Assembly: GCA_029204225.1 (NCBI GenBank)
Contig: CM055104.1
Span: 52,256,294 to 52,320,293 of the forward strand
DNA from: Diphasiastrum complanatum
Lineage: Eukaryota > Streptophyta > Lycopodiopsida > Lycopodiales > Lycopodiaceae
Length of the DNA: 64,000 nt
Direction of reading: 5' to 3'
The notes beneath the pieces were generated by a model. It saw nothing but the letters and a program-made list of their open reading frames with translations, searched no databases and was not told the origin of the DNA. Below are positions 22,575-32,960 of this stretch, in pieces (the first letter of the stretch is position 1; every line of letters begins with the position of its first letter). Made by a program: the position numbers and the translations under genes.

Positions 22575-23250
22575 TGTTGGGAATACCTCTTTGTGGTCAA
22601 ATCGGCGGAAGCATGAATGAGCGCACTTGAACACTCTATTTCACTACTAGGAAGAATCCGATTCCTAATGCAAAACTCAGATAGAGCCGATCTATACAGT
22701 TGTAGCTACTACTACACACTATGATCTGATCTCTTCCGAACTACAGGCTGACATTGCAGCTCTGACATAAATTAACAAACAGTAGATAATGCTTAAAACA
22801 ACATACAACAACTGAAAAACAACGAAAAAATGTAACTACTGTAAGCAAGCAACATCAGTCATTCACAGATTGCACACAATGGGTAGGATGCTTTAACTCA
22901 TCTATTACCAAAAAGAAGTTTGCAACAAAATCTTTGGGCGTTGTCTATTGCCCAGATCAACGCGTAGGCACAAGAGAGATATCCTCTCTCACGCATAAAC
23001 TGGTAACTAGCTACTGCTTGCTACCTCCGTATTTGTGACAATATGTGTCTGCTACTGCATGACTCCACTCATCAACAACTGAAGCATCAAAATCAGCCAA
23101 CTCATCTGTCTCGTTCATGCTGTTTATATAGGAACAGAGAAAATGAGTTTATGGTAATCATTAGTGATTACAAGAACTGGTTTAAGCTTGTCCTAACGAC
23201 TTCCAATTGTGTGTCATCGTCGTTTCCCGTATGATGAGCTGTTAGAGCTC
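22575..23250 (-). repeat. Copia 5' LTR (minus strand, far end uncertain)
   Basis: Begins on the plus strand as TGTTGGGAATACC. It shares blocks with the LTR at 61059, for example CAGATTGCACA versus CAGAGATTGCACA and TAACTAGCTACTGCT in both. They are diverged members of one family. The far end is not clear; coding sequence of another copia piece starts by about 23300. Confidence 0.6.
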
Positions 23251-23299
23251 TCCTTCCTGCCTTGTGTGTTTTTCCTAGCTCATGGGTTTTTGATAGCAA

Positions 23300-23645
23300 T
23301 CTTCTACTGCATGACCCTTTTTTATGAAAGTGTATGTAATTGATCTTTGGATTTAGCCAACATGTGTCCACCGTGTGGCCGTCACGTCTGCATGATGCAA
23401 GTTTTTTCTCACCACCTTGTTGTTTGTTCTTGCTCCTGCCTTTCCATCTTCTTTCTTGATTTCCTTCTTTCTACTGATTCTGATCTTGTCTTCTGGCTGA
23501 CTCCCTCTTAGGCTGAGGCTATTTCTTTCGCTGATCTCTGTTGCTGTAGAGAGCCTGATCAGACTCGTTCTTGTCGTCATAGTGCTCTCGCGCCTCCACT
23601 TCTTCCCTAATGTCAATGATAGCCTTCTAGAAAGTCATGTTAGGA
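23300..23645 (-). pseudogene. Copia gag fragment (end with zinc knuckle)
   Basis: A minus-strand frame reads EEVEARAHYDDKNESDQALY, a run of charged residues, then CRRDGHTVDTCWLNPK. The latter is the second half of a CCHC zinc knuckle, as in copia gag. The first cysteine is lost and there are at least two in-frame stops. It abuts a plus-strand copia fragment at about 23645-23660, so two pieces in opposite orientation are joined here. Confidence 0.6.
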
Positions 23646-23659
23646 TCTTTGGCCAACAG

Positions 23660-24300
23660 AGTTTGGGTTGTCTGGAAAGATTTTGGTAGAGAGCGTAGAA
23701 GGTACATGAGAAGAAGAAGATGAAGAAGAAGCTCCACGGGTTTATGCACATGAAGATGAGGCTCGAGAAGGTGAGTATGAGAAAACACCACCAATTCATA
23801 AGCCTAGGGGAAGGTATTCGCCGATAGGTGCAACCTGCTGGAAGCAAGAGACGATTCTTGGAGACTCCTTGGGACACATACTCTCCAAGAAGTGTATCAC
23901 CAAAATTTAAGGTACCCAAATGGTACGAGAAGATAATGAAAGATGCGAAGATGAATCCACCTAGATCTAGTTCACAAGAAGAAGTGAGAAGATCAATGTG
24001 GGAAAGGAAACCTCCTTATCGTTACCATGTGAACTATGCCCTAATGAGCAACGTTTTGGAGTATCGAGAATCATCGACCTTTGATGTGATCTCTTAGAGT
24101 GGCAAAGGCAATGGATACGTGGGAGGTGGTTGATCTACAACATGGAAAGAAACCCATTGACAACAAATGGGTATATAGAAAAAGTTTCATGCGGATGGCA
24201 TGATTGCAAAGCATAAAACTCGCTTAGTGGTAAAAGGTTATGCGTAAAGCAAGGGGATTGACTATGAGGAGTGGCTAAGTGGACTATGCTACGCCTAATC
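23660..24300 (+). pseudogene. Copia fragment (integrase-RT linker and start of RT)
   Basis: Across frames it reads KPPYRYHVNYALMSNVLEYR, ESSTFDVIS, then WEVVDLQHGKKPIDNKWVYR, FHADGMIAKHKTRLVVKGYA, a stop, and KGIDYEE. These are the linker and the first RT blocks of a copia polyprotein. An acidic Glu-rich stretch precedes it (about 23700-23770). Frameshifts and stops make it dead. No LTR is visible beside it. Confidence 0.78.
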
Positions 24301-24610
24301 GTTGCCTTAGCCTTGGCATTTACAAGTAAGTCAAAGAAGGCAGTTCAGGCTGCTCCAACCAAAAAGCTTCTAAAAAGGTTATGCGACTTCAAATGTATAT
24401 ACATTCTACATTTTCTAGCGGACATACTTAAAAAGCTGTCAATTTTGAGTTTGATATTTCAACGAGACTGTGTGGAAGTTGGATAAATGTTAGGAATTGT
24501 TTCTAATGAAATTGCTTTGATTGAAGAGGAGTTTATTGAATTGTTAGGAGTTTATTGAATTGTTAGGCTATGAGGCTCTTTGTAGGAAGTGCTTGAGCAA
24601 TCAAAAAGTT

Positions 24611-24892
24611 GAGAAGATATGGTGGAGCGTCTGTGGTAGTTTTTGAGGCTCAGAAAGGAGCCTAACCTGTAGTGTAGATCTTGTGTTGCTCCCATAGCTT
24701 CGATACTATGTTTAGATCTCATTCATTGTTGACAAAAACCAGGGGCTGCAGCAATGATAAAGCTCAGAAGATATGGTGGAGCGTTTACTGCCGTTTTACT
24801 CAACGCAAAGCAGCAGCCCAAGGATCTTGTTTTACTCACGTAACTTCGAGTCATGTAAAGATCTCATTTATTAATGACAAAATCCAAGAGGA
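24611..24892 (+). repeat. ~135-bp diverged direct duplication
   Basis: Copies at 24611-24745 and 24762-24892 share GAGAAGATATGGTGGAGCGT / CAGAAGATATGGTGGAGCGT, GGATCTTGT and AGATCTCATT...TGACAAAA. It lies directly upstream of the SPCS1-like gene, so it may be part of its promoter or 5' UTR. Confidence 0.7.
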
Positions 24893-24955
24893 GAGTAAGA
24901 TAATGGTTGCATCTCAGAGGATGACTCTTCTGGCTACTTACTAATTTTGCGGATA

Positions 24956-25255
24956 ATGGATTTTCAGCATCCCTGCACGACAGAACAGCTGCTTTTCTTG
25001 GCTCTGCTATTTTTTGCTTCCGTTGCCGTTTTCACTGGATATTTAACGGCATCCTTGAAAATGATGATAGTGGTATACGGAGGTGGGGTTTTCATCGCAT
25101 CACTAATCCTCGTTCCTGATTGGCAATATTTTTACAGGCATCCCCGTGAATGGATGCAGCCGAAGACTATGGGGGATGCATCTTGCAGCATCAATTCTCG
25201 AGCTAGATTCGAGGTTTTGACAAGCTCTTTTCTTCATTCGAAGAGGCAAAATTAG
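24956..25255 (+). CDS. SPCS1: Signal peptidase complex subunit 1 (SPC12) homologue
   Basis: A 99-residue protein starting MDFQ. It has two hydrophobic segments, about residues 11-32 (LLFLALLFFASVAVFTGYL) and 36-53 (MIVVYGGGVFIASLILVP), followed by DWQYFYRHPREWMQP. This matches plant SPC12: MDWQ start, two membrane spans, then PNWPFFxxHPLxWLDP. SPC12 is a small ER-membrane subunit of the signal peptidase complex. The residue 70-99 tail (KTMGDASCSINSR...) is not the usual Lys-rich end, so the C-terminus may be diverged, or the true gene may splice onward. The first possible start is a TTG three codons upstream, but the ATG fits the family. No intron is visible. Whether it is the functional gene or a retrocopy cannot be told here. 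Confidence 0.78.
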   Translation: MDFQHPCTTEQLLFLALLFFASVAVFTGYLTASLKMMIVVYGGGVFIASLILVPDWQYFYRHPREWMQPKTMGDASCSINSRARFEVLTSSFLHSKRQN

Positions 25256-25805
25256 GGTAAGGATGGAGGTAGAGGAGAGTGCATTAGTTTTTTGGCTCCA
25301 GTCAAGGTTTCATTCTCTTACCTGCACATCCTCAGTTCCTGTATTCATCGAGTGCAAACATTTCTATGGATAACAGCAGACTGCAAACACTGAAAATAGG
25401 TGCGTTTCTCTGCATTTTCTATGTTGTCAAAAAAGGAGTGCCAAATTTGAAGAGCGCTAGTAGATGTCTTCTACAGTTGAATGATAAGCCATATAAATTT
25501 TTTCTGAATCCATTGCAGAATATGTACAATAGATTATTTGTTACATTTTTTTATGTCCATCTAAGTTAATCTTCTCATCATGGGTGCAGATCTTTTTGGG
25601 ATTAACTTGTAGCTGTTATCTCTTCATTTTTCATCTTTTGCAAAAAAAGAAGTGCAGTAAAAGTAAACTGTTGTAACGAGTATGTGTATTGCAAAATATA
25701 AAGGTCATAACTTACAATTGAAGTGTTGGGAAAACAAGAACAGTGTGGTGTTGTACCAAAAAGGCCTTGCCATGTCATATTCATGTATTTGAACATTTTG
25801 TGAAG

Positions 25806-25811
25806 AATAAA
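25806..25811 (+). terminator. Possible poly(A) signal of the SPCS1-like gene
   Basis: AATAAA about 550 bp after the stop. Sequence match only. Confidence 0.25.
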
Positions 25812-25924
25812 AGAATGTATATGATAAAATTAGAAAATGTGTTCAAAAATGATTTTGTGGAATGACTTTATATTTAGATTCTGAAATATATCTATAATTT
25901 TGATAAGTTTGTATTTTATGCATA

Positions 25925-26965
25925 GAATTAATGAACCGTTCGCCACGGTTATGAGAATTGTATAGTGAACCGTACTTTGCCTAGAACCGTGGTGAACCGT
26001 AAGTTAATTAATTGATTTTTTTTTGTTTTCCCACCCCCAAAAATAGCCCAAAAAAGTGCCAAAAAAATCTGTGTGAAATCTGGTGAAATCTGTGAAATCA
26101 TTTGTGAAATGAGAGGACCATTTGTGAAATCTATGAAATAATTTGTGAAATTAGATCCAAAAGAGAGAGTCAAAACTAAGGTTTTGGTTTTAGTTGATTT
26201 TTTTAGTTCAAAAAACATGTTTATTTCATGCCAAGAAGTCTTATTTGGGGGTGGGAAGTAAAAAAAAGCCATTAATTAATCAATTAATTAAATGCTATGG
26301 TGGGGAGGACACTCCCCCCAAAAGAAAGAATTAAATTCCTTGCTTAGTTCGGGTTTTTTTTTGGCTTTTTTTTGGGCCGTTTTTGGGGGTGGCAACTAAA
26401 AACAAATAAAAAAATAAATCAATTAACAGTTCACCATGGTTCAGGTCTCAAGCTTGGTGAACCATACGGTTCACTCCACAGTTCATGAACCTTTAACGGT
26501 TCACCAATTGTATGATTGGAATATGAAAAGATTCATCTGTTTATGAAATGATTTTGTGAATAAATCATTGATATTGATTTGAGCTAGTTTCTTGCAATGA
26601 GTTTGATATTTTGATTATGAAACACATTTGTGAAATTGAAATTTCTTCCCCCAAAAGAAAGAATTGAATTCCTTGCACAATTCGGGTTTTTTTTGGCTTT
26701 TTTTTGGGCTGTTTTTGGGGGTGGAACTTAAAAACAAATAAAGAAATTAATTAATTAACGGTTCACCATGGTTCAGGGTCTCAAGCTTGGTGAACCATAC
26801 GGTTCACTCTATGGTTCATGAACCGTTAACGGTTCACCAATTCTATGATTGGAATATGAAAAGATTAATCTATGTGTATGAAATGATTTTGTGAATAAAT
26901 CAGTAATAATGATTTGAGCTAGTTTCTTGCAGTGAGTTTGATATTTTGATTATGAAACACATTTG
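25925..26965. repeat. Foldback plus tandem repeat built on GGTTCACC words
   Basis: Two direct copies of a ~330-bp unit (about 26313-26642 and 26645-26965) share CCCCCAAAAGAAAGAATT, TTGGGGGTGG, GGTTCACCATGGTTCAGG and GATTTGAGCTAGTTTCTTGC. The left part (25925-26065) is an inverted copy of 26365-26510: its reverse complement also runs TTTTGGGGGTGGG, then an AATTAATTAA stretch, then a string of GGTTCACC/CGGTTCACT words. The whole can fold into a long hairpin. This looks like a MITE-type or foldback element with an internal tandem duplication. No coding capacity. Confidence 0.8.
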
Positions 26966-29094
26966 TGTATTGACATTTGAATTTGGCAAGTAGGTTTGAT
27001 AAGTTAAAGTAATTTATAAAGAATGTGGCTTTAGTTTGTGAGTTCGATGGTTTTTTGATGATATTATGTTTGAAATGAATGATTTTTTGGTGACTTTTTA
27101 TTTTATAGTAGAAGTATATTGGAGAGCGATCAAAGCAATATGCTTAAGTTGAATTAGAATGACATTCATGATTATTGCAATTTGTCCTTATGTGGTCAAA
27201 TTGTGAGCTATATAGAGTTGTCGGTTCTTTGAAAAGTAGTTGTAGTCTATGTTTGGACATGAAATTTTGAGGTTTTTGAGTAGTTGAACTGGGCTTTAAC
27301 ATACAATATTTAAGTTGCTTAATATAGTTGTTTTGTGGGTAATGTTTGGATGGAGGATGTTGTGGATAATTTGTAGTAGTGATTTAATGGTTTTTTTTTT
27401 AATGCTTGTACATAGCTAGTATGTGCTAATAACATACCTTTTGAATTGAATGCGAGTTTGTCCATTGTTAATCCTTTACTTTTATGGTTTTATCACTTCC
27501 TCTCAACAATACAATACGAACATTTTCATTCATCATCACAAGTTTGGAAAATGAATGAACATTTCTTTTTTAGAAAAAAGAACAATCTAAATTGTTGGAA
27601 CCATTATCGATCAACATCAAATGCAAATCAAACATTGGTGATTATATTTTATGAAAAAAATTTTACCACTTGATTTTGTCTTGTTGAATATTTCACACAT
27701 TATGTTGACAATGAAAACCAAGTAAAAAAGATAACCATTTTTAATGATTTGATTTGTCAATTATAATATTCACAAAGATCCATAAAATTGTTACAAAAAA
27801 CATTAATTTTTATTTGTACCATTGTTGGATTTGAGCAAAATTTGAGAACAAACAATCAATCGTCATGTGATGCTTATTACCAAACATAGAATTATATCTG
27901 GGATAGATTGTTGTGTTTCTTGATTCAATAGTTATTGATATTCTTTTGTTTGTATGTATTTTTTAAGTGATAGAGGATGATATTGTTCGATATTTGTGAT
28001 TGTTGTTGGAGTTGCTTAAACTTTTTAACATTTGTGGCAAGTAATGAAATTGGTTTATTAGTGAATGTAGATTTTGTTTCATTGTTTTTGTCCATATGGA
28101 TCAATTTAATTTTTTATTCATGATGAGATATGTGTTTTAATAGTGAGTGTTGTTTTTTTTTCTAGAGTTTTTTCTTAACTTTGATGACAATATTGGTGTA
28201 TCATGATGGCTTTCATTGTTCTGTTAAATTGACACATCAAATTTTTTTGAATTTTTGTTTTTATATTAGAGTCATAATGATGAACTAGTAACTTATTATT
28301 CGTGCATTATAGAAATCAAAACCAATAGAGCTATCACTTTGTATTGGGCATTGACTGTTGTTGCTACCAATAAGTTCTGTATATGTATCAAGTAATATGA
28401 TTTCTTTGTATTATTTTTTGAAAGTTGTGTTTTTGTTGTAGGATTCGATTATGTGTGATGATTTATAAAAAATGAAAAGACTTCGAAAATATCATAGTTG
28501 ACTTGATGAATCGAATAAAATATTAAATCTATAGTCTTTTGTTTCATGAATCGTTGTGTTAATGTTGATGTTCATTGTAGATGAAAAGTGTAATTTTGGA
28601 ATCATCTAACTAAGAACAAATTACAAAATGTTAAAGTCTAAATCGACTATAACGGTAAGCTTTTTTACTAAAACTAAAACTACTAAAATTAATCTACTAA
28701 AACTAATCAATATTGTCTCTTTTATCGCTATTGCCTTAAAACTTGAAAATTATATCATTGTTGATTGCCTTTATTCTAGCATATGTTGTGAAGATCTTTT
28801 TTGAACATTTTAGTGATGGATATTTCACAAATGATTATTTGGTCTAACATGCACAATTGTGTTGGATTTGTCTTTTTTCAAATGCCCAAATTTCTATATT
28901 TTTCTCACAAAATCCATCATTAAATTTTATAATCAACTTTACGAGATGACCAAAATGCTATTTGAAAAAAACAAAAGCAACAGGTTTTTATTAGTGTATG
29001 TGAAATTATTAAAATAGCATTCTAAATTAAAAAAAATTTATACCACTTTTTATCATACACTATCTATTCATTTACCACCCTAAATCCCAGATCA
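26966..29094. other. AT-rich stretch without a gene
   Basis: Very AT-rich on both strands with only short frames. I see no motif, repeat or RNA gene that I can support. Confidence 0.6.
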
Positions 29095-29250
29095 ATGCAA
29101 AAAGCAAAACACACTCTCTTTGATGAACCTACATGTGTAGATGAAGCAAGACAAAAAGAGGAGTGGATTCAAGCAATGAATCTTGAGTATCAAGCTCTTA
29201 TGAAGAATGACACATGGAGATTGGTGGATCTCAGTTATTATAAAGAAATA
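29095..29250 (+). pseudogene. Copia RT start fragment, related to element F
   Basis: Reads EPTCVDEARQKEEWIQAMNL and EYQALMKNDTWRLVDL. This is almost the same as residues 799-834 of the intact copia polyprotein at 53607-57557 (CVDEARQEEEWIQAMDLE...). The similarity stops abruptly after this, where the RT would continue. It is on the strand opposite to the related 3'-end fragment at 29511. Confidence 0.85.
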
Positions 29251-29414
29251 CTCTATAGTAAAAAAGAATCCATTTTATGTATGGAACACATTCCAACTAC
29301 TTTTCGCTTGCAAATTTCAATTGGACATCAATTGTGCGGCTGGTTTTTACTTATCCATGTTGTCAGCTCAATCCTGGTGGTATACTTCCATGTGTCATTC
29401 CATGTAAAAGTTGT

Positions 29415-29780
29415 TTAAAACCAATACACATGACTATTTTTAGGTTGGGCCTAAGTTTATTTGGTTACGTAGTCATTGAAACTATGTAGAAAACGAGTTC
29501 ACATTTTACACACTCTTTCAACTAGTTTTAGCATAAATTTAGAACATAAACCAAGATGTGATCTATGTGTAAAAAATAAGTCTTTTTTCAATGATTAAAT
29601 GAAGATATGAAGTACGCATTCCCTTCAAGAAATATGTTGAAGCTCCACCTTCTTTGCCAAGATTTGATCTCTCACAAAGTGCTGTGGAACTTCAATGTGC
29701 TTGCTCCTTGCATGAAAAATCGAGTTGTTAGATAACCTTGCATGATTAAGAGCAATTAGAACTCACCATATGGTTTTAGC
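29415..29780 (-). pseudogene. 3' end of a copia element related to F (LTR end, polypurine tract, RNase H tail)
   Basis: From 29511 the plus-strand text CACTCTTTCAACTAGTTTTA parallels the 3' end of element F (CTCCCTCTTCAACTAGTTTT at 53612). It continues alongside it through TTTGCTCCTTGCATG. The gene is riddled with frameshifts. To the left, about 29415-29510 resembles the end of the F LTR (ACACAT...GGGCCT...TTTATTTGG...TTTACA). An old relative of F in the minus orientation. Confidence 0.7.
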
Positions 29781-30495
29781 AATTAGAAGGTTCTTAATCA
29801 TGTAGCACCACAAAAAATAGTTTGTGCCATTCAGCCTATCTTCATTAAATAAAGAACTGGTGGACTCCGATTCTTTAGCCATAATAGAAAAATCAGCTTG
29901 TGGTAGATAGGAAAACGATTTTCCAAGACAAAATCTACTCAATGGGCATCAATCATAAAGCTGAAAATATGAGCACAATTGATTGCAATACTCCACATGC
30001 AATTTGCTCAAAGAATAATGAAATAGGTGGTTGATTTTTGCACAAAAAAAATAGAATGTTGACAAATAGGTAGACTTCGAATGAAGCCAACACTGAAACC
30101 AGATTTGTGGCCAAAAATGAGTGCACATTACATGCACGTATAGGGCTGATGGTAGTGCCCTCCTGCAAGCTCACCAACAAGAAAATTTCAGCAAGAAATG
30201 TGTCAAAAACACATGTATCTTCTTTTGTAGATGGGCACCCTCTTACAAAGAAGTGGATATGAAAATTTCAGCTTGTATTTGATTCAAAAACACATGCAAA
30301 CGACTTGAGCATGGGCGCCCTACGGCAAGCCCTCAAAATAGTGGAGGTGTCCTCCTTTTTTTTGCAAAAAAACTATTAGAATACAAACAGATTCTTCACT
30401 TGCAAAAATCAGCCACTTGCTGATTTTTTGCTACCAAAATAGAAGAAGATAGCTTCTTGTAGGCTGCCCTCATGTAAGCAATCTGAACACCTTGT

Positions 30496-30507
30496 GGCTC
30501 TGATAAC
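30496..30507 (-). promoter_or_regulatory. Degenerate copia primer-binding site
   Basis: The plus strand reads GGCTCTGATAACA, one base off the initiator-tRNA-Met primer site, followed by TG. It probably marks the 5' LTR (30508 onward, minus strand) of the same decayed element whose 3' end is at 29511. The internal region between them has shrunk to under 1 kb. Confidence 0.55.
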
Positions 30508-30683
30508 ATGATAGAAGCCTAACGATCCAGGATCTTAACTATTCAATCACACAAAATATTTTCAAAAGAAAGAGAGAGATGGCGGGTAACCCTCTTGTAA
30601 AAACTCATGCCAAGGAGAATAGTAATGATGCTTACAAAAGTATTTGATACAAAAGAGATGCACACATACACAGTCTTTTAAAA

Positions 30684-30782
30684 TAACTATCTAACTTTTT
30701 GACTATTGATTATCCAACTTCATAACTATTGACTATCCAATTTCATGACCATTGACTATCCAATTTCTATGACTATCTAACT
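30684..30782 (+). repeat. ~24-bp minisatellite
   Basis: About four imperfect units around GACTATCCAATTTCATGACC. Probably inside the decayed LTR that starts at 30508. Confidence 0.7.
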
Positions 30783-31865
30783 TTCTATAAGTTACATAGA
30801 AAAAATAAGGTATCACCAGATGTCAAGTTGGAGTACCTAATGTCACAATTAGGCCTAGTGGACCCACGAGTCCCTACCAGGTAAAGTTCATAATAACTTA
30901 GCTAACTCTAAGCTAAGTAGGCTTAATAGAGATAAATAACCATGGTTACACAACTCTCAACTTTTTGGGTCAAAGTAATCTATGACAATACATCATTTCC
31001 ATTTTCTAAAATCTAATAGATTATTCCGGGACGAAGTTAATTGGTAAAACAATCAATGTGAGGTGGATTCACCAGAAATTGATGGTTTTAAATTATATTG
31101 CTTGTAAGACGCATGATTAGTGAATCATCAAGATTCATCACTTAAAATTATGTGCATTGGATATACAATGTTTTTCGGATAGAGTATTCCTTAGTTAAGG
31201 AATAGACTCAGCTCATTAGTGATTGTATTCTAGAGTGCTCAATTGGATAACGAATTATAATGAATCCAAGAATAATAATTGAATTGATATTCAGCAGGAC
31301 TGTGGGTAACTAGATTTGATTTTAGACAATAATCTAGAGTTTTTGTAGTTGAAAATGATTGTCATTATTATTTTTGGATGCTTTCTGTCTTTAATTACCA
31401 GTGGCATATAGAACTTGAATATCTAGCACTTATGTTAGATAATCCTGTTTGGAGAATGTTTCTAAAATCCAATATTTTCTTGGTATAAAAGATTTTGGAA
31501 TGATTATTACTTTTCCTGAGTGATGTTGGACTCCAGTATCCTTAAATGATTATGGATTTGGATTCTAGAGAGTTATGATTGATGAATCATATGAATCTAA
31601 ATATTTATGATTGACGGATCATAAATAGATTCTTAATTGTTGCTAGGGAATTATAAGGAATTGTGAGGATTCTTAAGCGTGACAATTAATTCTTAATCTA
31701 TTAATTGAGTAAGAATTAGAATCAGTGTTTTGAATCTCTTTACTCCAGTATTTTTATTGAGAGCTTATGAATTTCACAGACATTCTCACAAGATAAGTTA
31801 TTTTTGTGGAGAATTTAATTAGTCTAGTGGATGCTATTCTGCTACAGGTTATGGTCTGCAGATGC
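30783..31865. other. Stretch without a recognised gene
   Basis: AT-rich, with repeated ATTGATGAATCAT-like words around 31100-31640. The boundary with gypsy element A is at about 31866, where its integrase reading stops matching element B. Confidence 0.5.
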
Positions 31866-32960
31866 TGGCGGCAGGCTTTCTCTGCTGCTAAGGCATGAAC
31901 TGCCATCAATCGGGTTTCACATGATTTGTGCAACGCTTCATGACAGAATTGTAAAGACATATCATCATTCAATCGTTCTGTGGCTGCTATGCGTAAAGAT
32001 GGAATTAAAAACTCAATTGGCATAACAACATCTTGACCATAAACCAGTTGAAAAGGTGTTTGATTTGTACTATTTTTATAAGCGGTTCTGAATGCCCATA
32101 ATGCTGCATACAGTTTATGTTCCCAATCGGATCGACTTGATTCAACTATCTTTGTCAAAATGGTGCAGAGAATCTTATTGGAGGATTCAGCTTGGCCATT
32201 CCCTCTCGGATAGTAGGGAGTACTAAATTTGTGTATAACGAAAAAATCTTCCAGTAAGCACTTTATTGTTTGATTAACAAAGTGTGTACTCCAGTCACTG
32301 ACAATTTTGATCGGACATCCAAATCTGATTATAATATTTTCATATAGAAACTTGGCCATAGATTTCGCATCAGCCACTTTGACAGCTTTGGCTTCAACCC
32401 ACTTGGTCATATAGTCAGTTGCGACGATAATGTATCGGGCCCGAGATCCTTGCGTGACAGGATGAATAGGACCAACATAATCCAGTCCCCATTTTTCAAA
32501 CGATGCTTGCGATAAAAGCGGATGCAAGGGTTCATAATTTTGTCGAGTAGGCCGTCGTGCTCGCTGGCAAACATCAGATGTCTGAATAAAATTGTATATG
32601 TCCTTATGAAGCGTAGGCCACCAACAACTAGATTGCAAAAGTTTGCGAACAATAATATCTGTAGAGAAGTGTCCTCCACCCATGCCATCATGTGAAAACA
32701 TGATTAAATCTAGTACTTCATGTGGTAAAACACACCTTCATAAAATATTGTCTGATCCACGATGGTACAATTGTCCTGCAATTAATTGATAAGGTTGAGT
32801 CTTATGAATCAATTGTCTCTTCTTTACTTTTGTCAAAGAGTCATTCGGTTGTCCTAATATTAGATACTCAACAATATCTGTCGCCCACTCAATTACTGCT
32901 TCAACATAGAACAACGCAGCATCTGGCAGTTCATCATCCACTTCAGTATTAACTGGTGCG
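31866..32960 (-). pseudogene. Element A integrase
   Basis: The zinc-finger entry FSHDGMGGGHFSTD gives the two histidines. The first cysteine of the CxxC pair is Ser (TSDVC, where B has TCGVC). Catalytic residues Asp (WGLDYVGPI), Asp (IVSDWSTHF) and Glu (GNGQAESSN) are present with D(61)D(35)E spacing, although the second sits in an altered SDWS context (SDRG in B). The reading matches B until AEKACR, then continues in unrelated sequence to a stop at 31754, so the GPY/F tail is lost. A stop near 32741 separates it from the RNase H side. Confidence 0.88.

Noticed and set aside
31754-31866. Continuation of the element A integrase frame to a stop at 31754
   Set aside because: After AEKACR the residues no longer match element B or any gypsy integrase tail. 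It is flanking sequence read through a breakpoint.
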